55,235 bases of DNA, from positions 1 to 55,235 of the forward strand of contig CALMJT010000034.1 of the NCBI GenBank assembly GCA_937864365.1, given 5' to 3'. The notes beneath the pieces were generated by a model that saw only the letters and a program-made list of their open reading frames with translations, was not told the DNA's origin and ran no database searches. The translations under genes and the position numbers were made by a program. This document shows positions 1 to 7,159 of this stretch, in pieces. Origin of the DNA: an uncultured Alteromonadales bacterium (GTDB lineage: Bacteria > Pseudomonadota > Gammaproteobacteria > Pseudomonadales > Cellvibrionaceae). How positions within the stretch are numbered: position 1 is the stretch's first letter; every line of letters begins with the position of its first letter.

Positions 1-257
1 CTATACCAGCTGGCCTCTTTTCAAGAAAATTGCACTTATTATCCGAAACCAAGTTCCTTGTAGTTTGAATGGTGGCTAACTAAGCTGTAGAATAATTATG
101 TTAAAAACACTAAAAAATTCCGACATGCTATTTCGTTTTAATTTCACTGATTTCTCTCTATTTGCTCAATTTATTCTTTTTTTGGGTTTTTATTTGTTAA
201 TTCTTAAAAAATAACCCAGAAGCATAAGCAGTAATATAAACCGAGTTACACGGCTTT
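1..257. other. gene-free left edge
   Basis: AT-rich sequence before the transposase remnant. I see no convincing reading frame, attC-like palindrome or RNA gene. It may hold the outer end of the insertion sequence, but I could not identify terminal inverted repeats. Confidence 0.5.
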
Positions 258-304
258 TTGTTCTTTAAAATTCCAAGGTGGTTATTCATTTTACTTCTAT
301 TTTC

Positions 305-1400
305 TTATATTTGGACTAAATTAACGTATCGCCACAGCTTTTCGATGTTATGCATAATGCAACAGAGTGTCCACTGGCAGGTTACTTTGGCTTTACCTCT
401 TAAGCTCAGTTTATTGATGCTTTTATTTGAGGTTATGTTGGCAAATACCGGTTCGATTGTCCACATCCGTTTTGCGTACTGTTGTTTGCCTGACTCACTG
501 TTAATTTTTGCTTTCATTAAATCTAGGTAGTTGGTATTGCTTTCACCATCTACGGCACATGAAACTTGTCGTCCATGCTCTTTTAAGGGTTTGCTCATGC
601 AGTCTTTTTGTAATGGATAGGCTCGACAGTTTTTTAAGTACGACTTAAATCGCAGGTAGCGTTTGTTGTTAATGATAAAATGGTCTCCGTGATACATCAT
701 TTCGTGTCCGTTTGGACAAACACAATGCTTGGCTTCGCGATTTAATGTAAATTTGTCGGAGGTATATCCGAGCTTTCTTTTCGGTTTGTCTTTGCGGGTT
801 TTTTGTCGGTGTGCTTTGTGTTTTTGCACGGCCTCGGAGTTTTTAAACAGCGGGTCACGTTGACGAAATTGTGTATCAGGAATCACGGTGTTAATTTTTT
901 CTTGATAGAGGTATTCCATATTGATTTCGCTGGAATATCCAGTGTCAGCTGTCAGTAAGGCTCCGTGATTTAATGCATCTTCATCGAGGTTTTCTTCGAT
1001 TTCTTAATCATCGGTTTTAATAGTGTTTGATCGGGCCCTACCCCAAAACACTCTGTGGCGATGATAATTTGGCGCTTTTCATCACTCACGGTTTGGCAGT
1101 TATAACCTTGTAGCGTGCCTTTTGAAGTATTCATTTTCGCACTGTCGTTATCGGTAATATTACTTTGTATTTCTCGGTTACTTTTGCCGGTACTTTTTCG
1201 CGGTGTGGATTTCTGCAAGAACGCATCAATTTTATCAGCATTTTTTAGCAGTGTCTCCACGGTTTGTCGTCGCCGGTCTGGATCGCCGTTGATACTATTT
1301 TTTGTATTATCGTTTCTTAAATGGTTCTCGATAATTTTTTGTGCGGATTGACGTAATTTCTTGGATTTCTTTGAATTGATTATTGAATTGATTTTTGATG
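305..1400 (-). pseudogene. broken IS1182-like transposase remnant
   Basis: Two consecutive minus-strand frames together read as the middle and C-terminal parts of a DDE transposase of the IS1182/IS5-like group. The upstream piece runs from about 1400 to 970 and contains GYNCQ followed by a GPDQTLLKP stretch. The downstream piece, ending at 305, starts in a different frame and contains TADTGYSSE (a DDE aspartate region), a Cys-rich segment and the C-terminal TIEPVFANI glutamate motif. The frame changes near 985-1005; restoring one base there would join the pieces as MIKEIEENLDED. The usual N-terminal DUF772-type domain is missing, because coding similarity stops around 1400 next to the 3' end of a cassette gene. 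The copy is therefore frameshifted and truncated and cannot be active. Family assignment is from motif recognition only. Confidence 0.75.
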
Positions 1401-1415
1401 TGCTTGTTAGAAGTT

Positions 1416-1976
1416 TTACTTGCCAGGAACATCGGAAGCTTTGTATTTGACTGGGACAACTTCTACACCCTCCTTGTTTATATACCCCCACAAGCCACCT
1501 TCTAAGGCTTTGTGACCATCCTCAGCTGGAGTTAAAACACAGCCCTTGCAGACAAGTGCCTTGCCCTCGTGAAAGGGCCACGCCCAATCGTAACCCGGCG
1601 AAAGCACAAGCTCAAAATCGGAATTGTAATATTCGATTTTGCCGCTGTTTAATGAACGGGTCAGCCCCTCTTGAAAGTAATCTGCGCCGCTATCATAAAA
1701 TATTACCGGAAGAAACCTACCATCCGGTTTTACGTAGAAGTATTGACCTGAAGTAAAAAAGCTAGCCATGCCAGTTTTACCAAAATTCAGATTACCCATA
1801 TGGTCTTTGGATATTTGCAACACATCATCTTTGTAAGAAGCGCACTTTTCGAATACCTCCCACTCAGGATATTGGTAATGTTCGGTCCTCTTCGGAATGT
1901 ACCCGCACGGACCAAAGTCCTGTGCCACCACAAAGCCAGAAGAAAGCATAACGAGTATCGCGATGTATCGATTCAT
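1416..1976 (-). CDS. secreted WG-repeat cassette protein
   Basis: A 186-residue protein starting at MNRYIAIL with a short signal peptide cleaved near VVAQ. The rest resembles WG (KWG) repeat proteins: it has a YVKPDGRFLPVIFYD segment, a WAWPFHEGKALVCKGC segment and a final GLWGYINKEGVEVVPVKY unit, each alternating aromatic and glycine-rich strands. The long in-frame extension upstream of 1976 runs through an attC-like palindrome and is non-coding, so I use the internal ATG. The C-terminus looks complete even though the IS remnant begins directly after it. The gene is the last of four minus-strand single-gene units, and its own downstream attC appears to have been lost to the IS. The function of WG-repeat proteins is unknown; a periplasmic binding or scaffold role is only a guess. 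Confidence 0.7.
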   Translation of the reverse strand: MNRYIAILVMLSSGFVVAQDFGPCGYIPKRTEHYQYPEWEVFEKCASYKDDVLQISKDHMGNLNFGKTGMASFFTSGQYFYVKPDGRFLPVIFYDSGADYFQEGLTRSLNSGKIEYYNSDFELVLSPGYDWAWPFHEGKALVCKGCVLTPAEDGHKALEGGLWGYINKEGVEVVPVKYKASDVPGK

Positions 1977-1995
1977 AGTACTTCTAATAACGTCC

Positions 1996-2097
1996 GCATA
2001 ACGGGCAAAAATACGCAGGCTATAATAACGAGCGAAGCGAGGGAGCCTACGTTTTTTTCCCCAGCGAGCGCAGCGAGTGGTTAATGCGTTTGTTAGA
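1996..2097 (-). other. attC-like cassette recombination site
   Basis: A 100-base imperfect palindrome between two cassette genes. The outer boxes are GCATAACG at the left and CGTTTGTTAGAG at the right, overlapping the stop codon of the upstream gene. The inner arms AAAAATACGCAGGCT and AGCCTACGTTTTTTT are nearly complementary, as expected for an attC hairpin. The boxes deviate from the strict consensus. Confidence 0.6.
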
Positions 2098-2482
2098 GCC
2101 AATCGCCTGAAACAGCCATAGAGCCAATAAACCATGCCCACATAATGGCGGGTACTAACAAAAGATATAACCAAAATAACAGTTTAGTGCCGGAGTGGCG
2201 AAACAGGCTATAGATAATTGAAAGCATTGGCAAAAGGCAACTAACTTGGAAAGCATTAGTAAATGCAGAAATGCTCCAACCTGACGCAAAGAATAATAAT
2301 GGAATACCGATTACAAGTAGGGTTAGAAAACCATGGCAACTGATAAATAATCGCTGACCTATATTTAAACTACTGTTCGCTACCCAAAAGCTTACTGAAC
2401 TACCAATACAAATTAATATGTAACTGGTAGCAAAGGCAATCTCGGGCAAGTTATTTAGGTGCTCTGAAATTGTAATCAGCAT
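2093..2482 (-). CDS. four-helix membrane protein, cassette-borne
   Basis: A 129-residue, very hydrophobic protein. By eye it has four membrane segments, at about residues 14-34, 44-66, 76-94 and 102-122, joined by short loops. I recognise no family, and there is no signal peptide distinct from the first helix. It lies alone between two attC-like palindromes; the stop codon falls inside the right-hand box of the downstream site, and the start lies nine bases from the upstream site. That tight packing is typical of an integron cassette. The function cannot be deduced. It is smaller than most transporters, so a toxin, immunity or stress membrane protein is possible, but nothing in the sequence decides between these. 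Confidence 0.6.
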   Translation of the reverse strand: MLITISEHLNNLPEIAFATSYILICIGSSVSFWVANSSLNIGQRLFISCHGFLTLLVIGIPLLFFASGWSISAFTNAFQVSCLLPMLSIIYSLFRHSGTKLLFWLYLLLVPAIMWAWFIGSMAVSGDWL

Positions 2483-2490
2483 TCCTTGGC

Positions 2491-2558
2491 TCTAACGCTT
2501 TGCTTTGCGGCGCGCGTTAGCTCGTCCAGTCAAAGGCCACCTTGATTGACTTGTTAAC
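2491..2558 (-). other. attC site
   Basis: A compact attC of 68 bases. The left box TCTAACGC and the right box TTGTTAAC are the two simple sites in reverse orientation. The inner arms AGTCAAAGG and CCTTGATTGACT pair. It sits exactly between a gene start at 2482 and the preceding gene's stop at 2560. This is the clearest attC of the left cluster. Confidence 0.8.
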
Positions 2559-2559
2559 A

Positions 2560-3066
2560 TTAGATATATAGTAAAATGTCATTTCCTTTAATTTTGAATT
2601 TCACTTTTTTCATATCGTCGGTTAAAGTTCCGAGGTTAGTACCATCAAGACTCCATACATTTTCGGTCGCAAGCCACTCATTCAATTCTGGATCGTGGCA
2701 CTTAAAATAACTATTTGGAACAACCTTACCATTAAATATAGTGGGGCCAAAATTTTTGCACTTAGGGCCCCTGCGCCACCACCTTAAATCGGGCATATCT
2801 ACAAGCCCCTCTCTCAACGGAACAACAAAAACAGATATTTCTGAATTATAGTTTTTAAATATTATATATCTGACGTTCCACCAACCTTCGTAACCAGCAT
2901 CTTGCGTGATTATACCTCCTGGCTCTAGCGCACTAATATTAATTCGAGGAAGATTCTCTCCCGCATTCGCTGGCGGATTTAATGCGCCGCCAAAAAGACT
3001 AAGCAGAAACCCGATTCCTACGAATGAAATTATTAAAACCGCTGACCAAAGTAATTTTTTACGCAT
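2560..3066 (-). CDS. membrane-anchored cassette protein, family unknown
   Basis: A 168-residue protein with an N-terminal membrane anchor (residues 3-28, MRKKLLW start, then a hydrophobic run) and a globular, presumably periplasmic remainder. The stretch INISALEPGGIITQD and the later spaced CKNF and KCHD elements faintly recall the layout of Rieske iron-sulfur subunits of the bc1 complex (anchor, then a sheet domain with two Cys/His loops). The real Rieske motifs C-T-H-L-G-C and C-P-C-H are absent, so a functional cluster is unlikely. I treat it as of unknown family. It is a single-gene unit flanked by two attC sites and so is cassette cargo. The start at 3066 is supported by the next attC ending only about a dozen bases upstream. 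Confidence 0.6.
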   Translation of the reverse strand: MRKKLLWSAVLIISFVGIGFLLSLFGGALNPPANAGENLPRINISALEPGGIITQDAGYEGWWNVRYIIFKNYNSEISVFVVPLREGLVDMPDLRWWRRGPKCKNFGPTIFNGKVVPNSYFKCHDPELNEWLATENVWSLDGTNLGTLTDDMKKVKFKIKGNDILLYI

Positions 3067-3077
3067 GACTTAATGAT

Positions 3078-3196
3078 GTTAACGCCTTGCTCACTTGCAC
3101 ATACTGCGGAGAGCGTTTTTGTGTAAAATTGGAGTACAGCGACAAACACAAAAACGAGCGTAGTAGTATGTATCAACGTGAAGCAACTTGTTATGA
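3078..3196 (-). other. attC site with long paired arms
   Basis: A long attC. The boxes are GTTAACGCC at the left and TTGTTATGA at the right. The inner arms, about 3100-3124 and 3146-3170, are complementary over roughly 25 positions with few mismatches: a CATACTGCGGAG side pairs with a CGTAGTAGTATG side, and GTTTTTGTGT pairs with ACACAAAAAC. The right box contains the stop codon of the phosphatase gene. Confidence 0.8.
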
Positions 3197-3802
3197 CTTT
3201 TTGCTGATATAAATAATTGAAACGTCATCTTGGAGACTACCAATATCTTGCTTTGCAAGTTTAGCTATTTCTTTAGCTGTAGTTTTTGTCGAAAGTAACA
3301 ATTTCATTTCTTCTAGTTTTATATACTTAAAAAGACCATCTGAGCCAAGTAGGATCGATTTGTCTACATCCATTGGGCCAAAACCAATAGGTGTCGTGCT
3401 ACCACTTCCCAATAGGGGCTTCAGGTTTTGCATAGATGATAGTTCGTAATCATATTCTCTATTAAATAACCAAGCTTCTGAGTCGCCAACACTTGCACCT
3501 ACAACGGTTGTATCATTAAGCTTTCCGACGATTGCAGTAGCTTCGCCGCAACCAGATTCGTTCGCTAGCTCTAAATCTACTTTTCGAAGAAATGACTCAA
3601 AGTCATCTGAAGAATCAAAACTGTCGATATTTGTTAGATCCTTAAAAGCTTCAACAACATAATTGCTTGCTTGTGCTGCCCCAGCCATTCCTCCCGCTCC
3701 ATCGCATATACAAAACCATATAGAGTCGCCAATTTTCGTGACATATAAGGCATCATCACCTTTTAAATTTTGTTGTTCTAAATAACTACTGAATTCGAAC
3801 AT
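3191..3802 (-). CDS. PP2C-type protein phosphatase, cassette-borne
   Basis: A 203-residue protein of the PPM/PP2C metal-dependent Ser/Thr phosphatase family. The conserved aspartate motifs are present: DGAGG at residues 34-38 (metal-binding Asp), ASVGDSEAW near 103-111, LGSDGLF near 153-159 and a DDVS motif near the C-terminus (the usual DD-N/V box). It is shorter than typical bacterial PP2C domains (about 230-250 residues) but all the core motifs survive, so activity is plausible. It has no regulatory domain, signal peptide or membrane segment and should be cytoplasmic. No kinase partner lies nearby; it is a lone cassette at the attI-proximal end of the visible left cluster, with an attC overlapping its stop codon. 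In other systems similar stand-alone phosphatases reverse Hanks-type kinases; the substrate here is unknown. Confidence 0.8.
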   Translation of the reverse strand: MFEFSSYLEQQNLKGDDALYVTKIGDSIWFCICDGAGGMAGAAQASNYVVEAFKDLTNIDSFDSSDDFESFLRKVDLELANESGCGEATAIVGKLNDTTVVGASVGDSEAWLFNREYDYELSSMQNLKPLLGSGSTTPIGFGPMDVDKSILLGSDGLFKYIKLEEMKLLLSTKTTAKEIAKLAKQDIGSLQDDVSIIYISKKS

Positions 3803-4365
3803 GGTTTAGTTATAACAGCTTAACAGATGTATTAACGACGCTTTTTGTCGAGTTTACCATCATTGTAACTCTATCTAGGGTGAGTTTTTCTGAACGCTAT
3901 CTCGAAAGTTTTGTTACGTCAATATTTCAGTCAATTTGGCACAATAATCATCACTGAGAGTCACATTGTTGTGGTGCGTACTCTTGTAAATATGGAGTGG
4001 AGCAGCTGTGCTCGCTCTATTAACAATCAACCATAAAATCGGAATTATTTAATAGAGGCATTTTTAAATAATTAAAATTTAATCGCAGGATATTCTTTAC
4101 TAAGATATTTATTTTTTACGATTTATTTCAATTTTGTTTGCCAAAGCAATTTTAAAAGATAATTTCTCTATTAAAATATCAGCGATAATATTTCACAGAG
4201 ATTTAGCTTCTTAATTTTATCAAAATTATTTTCTATAAGTGCTCCTTGATTACACACCCTTTTAGCACTGAAGAAATGTTCACTACCAGCACTAACACAA
4301 ACTATCGCACCGATTAGTTTTGTTCGAATGTACGGTGAGATATTGCTGGTTTTGACTTTTCCACT
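3803..4365. other. intergenic region between cassettes and zinc cluster
   Basis: AT-rich spacer. I see no credible gene: the short frames here lack family resemblance and ribosome sites. It marks the junction from cassette DNA to the zinc cluster and would be the place to look for an attI or integrase relic, but I saw none. Confidence 0.5.
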
Positions 4366-4389
4366 TATGATATGTTGTAACATATCATA
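4366..4389. promoter_or_regulatory. Zur-box-like operator upstream of zigA
   Basis: A perfect palindrome with 11-base arms, TATGATATGTT and AACATATCATA, separated by GT. Its core ATGTT/AACAT matches the half-sites of proteobacterial Zur operators. It lies about 100 bases upstream of a zinc GTPase gene, in a cluster that encodes a Zur-type repressor. Binding by that repressor is inferred. Confidence 0.7.
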
Positions 4390-4487
4390 CGAAACGATCG
4401 TTAATCAAACAGATCTATTGTTTAAGCAACTTCTATTTGCGGTAATCTTAGTAATGCAAATGGATAATTCCAACAAGGGATGCATTC

Positions 4488-5699
4488 ATGACAAATACCA
4501 TTCGAAAACTACCAGTTACAGTACTTTCTGGCTTTCTTGGCGCTGGCAAAACTACTGTGTTAAGCCATGTTCTCAATAATCGAGACGGCTGTCGCGTTGC
4601 AGTGATTGTTAACGATATGAGCGAAATAAACATCGATGCTGCTACTGTACAAAATGAGGTAACGCTCAACCGCAGTGAAGAAAAACTAGTCGAGATGAGT
4701 AATGGTTGCATTTGTTGTACGTTACGAGAAGATCTGTTGTTAGAGGTTCGAAAACTTGCAAATGAAGGTCGCTTTGATTACTTATTAATTGAATCTACCG
4801 GTATTTCTGAACCGTTACCGGTGGCAGAAACGTTTACATTTGCGGATGAAGACGGTATTAGCTTGTCTGATGTAGCCACATTAGACACCATGGTTACCGT
4901 CGTAGACGCGGTCAATTTTTTAGTGGATTACGATGAAGCTAAATATTTGCAAGAAACTGATGAGCACTTGGGTGAAGATGATGAACGCAGTGTTGCAGAT
5001 TTATTGGTTGATCAAGTGGAATTCGCCGATATTATTTTAGTTAGCAAAACCGATTTAGTGGACAACAATACGTTAGATCGTTTAATTGCCGTTTTAAAAA
5101 CATTAAATACTGAAGCCGAAATCATTCCAATCAGGCATGGTCAGATATCAATTACCAGTATTTTGGGTACGGGTAAATTCAGTTTTGAACGTGCCCAACA
5201 AGCGCCCGGTTGGCTTAAAGAAATGCGAGGCGAACACGTGCCGGAAACCGAAGAATACGGTATTAGTAGTTTTACCTACACAGCTCGACGCCCATTTCAC
5301 CCAGAGAAATTTTTTAATTTTATTCATCAAAAAGACCTACAAGGAAAGCTAATTCGCTCGAAAGGTTATTTTTGGTTGGCGACTCGTCCCGAATTTGCAT
5401 GCCAATGGAGTCAAGCTGGCGGTATTGCACGCTATGGTTTTGCAGGAATGTTTTGGAAAGCAGTGCCAGAAGATCACTGGCCAGATGATGAAGAATATCG
5501 ACAATCTATTAAATCTAAATGGCAAGAACCTTCTGGCGATATGCGTCAGGAGTTGGTTTTTATCGGCCAAGGTCTTAGTAAGCATCAATTTATTGAAGCT
5601 CTTGATAGCTGCTTATTAAATAACGATGAACTATTAGCCGGGCAAGAAGTGTGGCAATCACTGCCCGATCCCTTCCCTGATTGGGGCGAAGAAGCATGA
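4488..5699 (+). CDS. zigA: zinc-responsive COG0523 GTPase (ZigA-like)
   Basis: A 403-residue G3E-family GTPase of the COG0523 group, proposed zinc chaperones made during zinc starvation. It has a Walker A motif SGFLGAGKTT at residues 14-23, the metal-binding CxCC motif GCICC at 73-77, an ESTG Walker B region, a base-recognition SKTD near 187 and a C-terminal CobW_C domain from about residue 258. Length, the acidic insertion (about 153-175) and the PDPFPDWGEEA tail fit the ZigA/YciC subgroup rather than cobalamin CobW. The start at 4488 follows an AAGGGA ribosome site. The Zur-box-like palindrome about 100 bases upstream implies zinc repression. The stop overlaps the start of a DUF1826 relic (ATGA), which suggests a former two-gene operon. 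Confidence 0.88.
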   Translation: MTNTIRKLPVTVLSGFLGAGKTTVLSHVLNNRDGCRVAVIVNDMSEINIDAATVQNEVTLNRSEEKLVEMSNGCICCTLREDLLLEVRKLANEGRFDYLLIESTGISEPLPVAETFTFADEDGISLSDVATLDTMVTVVDAVNFLVDYDEAKYLQETDEHLGEDDERSVADLLVDQVEFADIILVSKTDLVDNNTLDRLIAVLKTLNTEAEIIPIRHGQISITSILGTGKFSFERAQQAPGWLKEMRGEHVPETEEYGISSFTYTARRPFHPEKFFNFIHQKDLQGKLIRSKGYFWLATRPEFACQWSQAGGIARYGFAGMFWKAVPEDHWPDDEEYRQSIKSKWQEPSGDMRQELVFIGQGLSKHQFIEALDSCLLNNDELLAGQEVWQSLPDPFPDWGEEA

Positions 5700-6384
5700 T
5701 CGAACCGCACCTTCACAACCAAGTACTATCTCGTCGAGTGGTAATTAGCGATGATTTATAAGCGCTTACCGAAATATATAGAAGCGATGTTAATTTATCG
5801 GTTTGGCAACGAATACTTTGCCCAGATGCAATATCACAAAGTCAAATATTATTGACATCTGATAATGTTAAAAGCTATTCCGGTAAGCTCGCTATAAGTC
5901 AATTAGAACATTTGCAAAAAATCATACCATCACTCATGCAATCACCAAATTTGTGTTCTGATGTTCAACCACTGGCAAATATATTCTGCTGTCTTTTTGA
6001 GTTGAAAAATGTTGGCTTGCGTTTGGGAATACTATCGAAAATAATGTGCCCGAGATTGCATGTTGCTTGAGTACTCTTTCGGTTAATTCACAGTTATTTT
6101 GGCAATGGTACCCAATGGCCTCACCATCATAACGTTCGCGTCAATATATCAATGAACAATATCAATGAACAATATCAATGAAAAACATTGAATATTCACA
6201 GCAAGCCGTTCATACATTAAGCACGGGTGACGTTGCTCTGTTAAAGGGTGAGTGTTGGGAAGGAAATAAAGGTGCAGATTTTGTGCAGCGCTCACCTGCT
6301 GTAAACGCACGCCAAAAACGACTTTTATTAGCGTTGGATTTTGTTTGTGTTGATTGTGTTAAAACCAGCGCGAAACAATATTAA
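5696..6384 (+). pseudogene. broken DUF1826 family gene
   Basis: A DUF1826 protein is commonly encoded beside zinc-responsive COG0523 GTPases. Here the frame begins at 5696, overlapping the zigA stop, reads MIEPHLHNQVLSRRV and stops at an in-frame TAA at 5759-5761. The same frame then continues with recognisable family sequence (VNLSVWQRILCPDA, then a leucine-rich segment ending NVGLRLGIL). It loses frame around 6020-6070, and the family's C-terminal signature LSTGDVALLKGECW plus FVQRSPAV reappears from about 6200 to 6384. A 13-base triplication lies inside the damaged middle part. Several independent lesions indicate a decayed gene rather than a sequencing slip. The biochemical role of the family is not established. 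Confidence 0.75.
6146..6182 (+). repeat. 13-base tandem repeat, nearly three units
   Basis: The unit ATATCAATGAACA occurs twice in full and a third time lacking its last two bases. It lies within the DUF1826 relic and is likely a replication-slippage product. It contributes to the loss of frame. Confidence 0.85.
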
Positions 6385-6580
6385 ATACTATTAAAACTTT
6401 CAGTAACTAATCTGCAATTAGCTTAAAGCTTATCATTCACTGCTTGCTACTCAAGAGTTGTAATTTATAGAATCTACAATACGCATCGAAAATTATCTTG
6501 GCGCAGTTAACTTTCTGAGCAATTTTTATAAATTTGAACGATGAAAATTTCTTTAGAATTTACTCAATAATTTTGCAATA

Positions 6581-6597
6581 ATGTTATAAAATAACAT
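6581..6597. promoter_or_regulatory. Zur-box-like operator upstream of zur
   Basis: Palindrome ATGTTAT-AAA-ATAACAT, 40 bases before the zur start. It closely resembles the enterobacterial Zur consensus core (ATGTTATA then TATAACAT). This suggests autoregulation of zur and, by read-through, of the downstream GTPase gene. Regulation is inferred from the match. Confidence 0.75.
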
Positions 6598-6636
6598 TTT
6601 AAAACCCAATGAAGGCAATACCTGAGTAACACAATC

Positions 6637-7086
6637 ATGGCTTCTATCACGCAGATTATCGACCATGCTGAAAACACCTGCCGTAAAAATGGCGCCAAGT
6701 TAACCGAAAAGCGCAAGCGAGTTTTAACAGGTTTGCTTATATCTAAAAAAGCATTATCAGCTTATGAATTGATTGATTTTATGCAAAAGGAGTTCAATGA
6801 ATCTCCGCCTGCAATGTCGGTTTATCGTATTCTCGATTTCCTTGAGACTGAAAACTTGGTGCATAAACTTCATTTAGCCAACAAGTACATTGCTTGTTCA
6901 CACATTAGCTGCGCACATGAACACGAAGTACCACAATTTTTAATCTGTGATAAATGCGGTAATGTTAAAGAAATAGGCATCAAAAAATCATTAATCAACA
7001 CGCTAAAACAGAATGTCGAGAAATCGGGTTATGTACTAAAAAGTCCTCAGTTGGAATTGCACTGCCTATGTCATGAATGTGCGTAA
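6637..7086 (+). CDS. zur: Zur-type Fur-family repressor
   Basis: A 149-residue Fur-family metalloregulator. The N-terminal winged helix spans about residues 1-85, with the recognition-helix region SPPAMSVYRILDFLE (compare PTVYRAL in Fur). The C-terminal dimerisation domain has the metal-ligand pattern HEHEVPQFLICDKCG near residues 94-108 and a second cysteine pair CLCHEC at the end, which together make the structural zinc site. Location between two zinc GTPase genes and two Zur-like operators favours zinc rather than iron or peroxide sensing. With zinc bound, the dimer would bind the palindromes at 4366 and 6581 and repress both transcription units. The specificity is inferred from context; the family is clear. 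Confidence 0.85.
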   Translation: MASITQIIDHAENTCRKNGAKLTEKRKRVLTGLLISKKALSAYELIDFMQKEFNESPPAMSVYRILDFLETENLVHKLHLANKYIACSHISCAHEHEVPQFLICDKCGNVKEIGIKKSLINTLKQNVEKSGYVLKSPQLELHCLCHECA

Positions 7087-7110
7087 ATATAAATAATTTA
7101 CAAATAGAAT

Positions 7111-7151
7111 AAGAAACTCTGATTAACTTAGAGTTTCTAGCGACACAAGGA
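7111..7151 (+). repeat. solitary left end of the intergenic repeat family
   Basis: Hairpin AGAAACTCT - loop GATTAACTT - AGAGTTTCT, followed by GCGACACAAGGA. From ACTCTGATTAAC onward, 33 of 36 bases match the left end of the full copy at 35567. The rest of that repeat is absent here. Its AAGGA serves as the ribosome site of the GTPase gene starting at 7160. Confidence 0.75.
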
Positions 7152-7159
7152 CTTCTTTC

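Larger units (their letters stand above)
1416..3802 (-). mobile_element. left integron cassette cluster (integrase absent)
   Basis: Four same-strand genes, each a single unit, with attC-like palindromes in the three gaps and stop codons overlapping the attC right boxes. No integron integrase lies on either side within the window. Such clusters are called CALIN. The 3' end was invaded or eroded by an IS1182-like remnant. A GTTATAAC sequence just upstream of the phosphatase (3809-3816) could be the residual boundary with a lost upstream cassette or attI. Confidence 0.7.

Noticed and set aside
258-530. Plus-strand 90-codon frame
   Set aside because: It is antisense to the transposase remnant and shows no family resemblance or ribosome site.
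970-1010. Programmed frameshift in the transposase
   Set aside because: No slippery heptamer or downstream pseudoknot is evident, and the N-terminal domain is also missing, so decay explains it better.
2560-3066. Functional Rieske iron-sulfur subunit
   Set aside because: The cysteine/histidine box motifs are absent despite a similar anchor-plus-domain layout.
4171-4383. Minus-strand 70-codon frame before zigA
   Set aside because: It runs through the Zur-like operator, lacks a ribosome site and has no recognisable motif.
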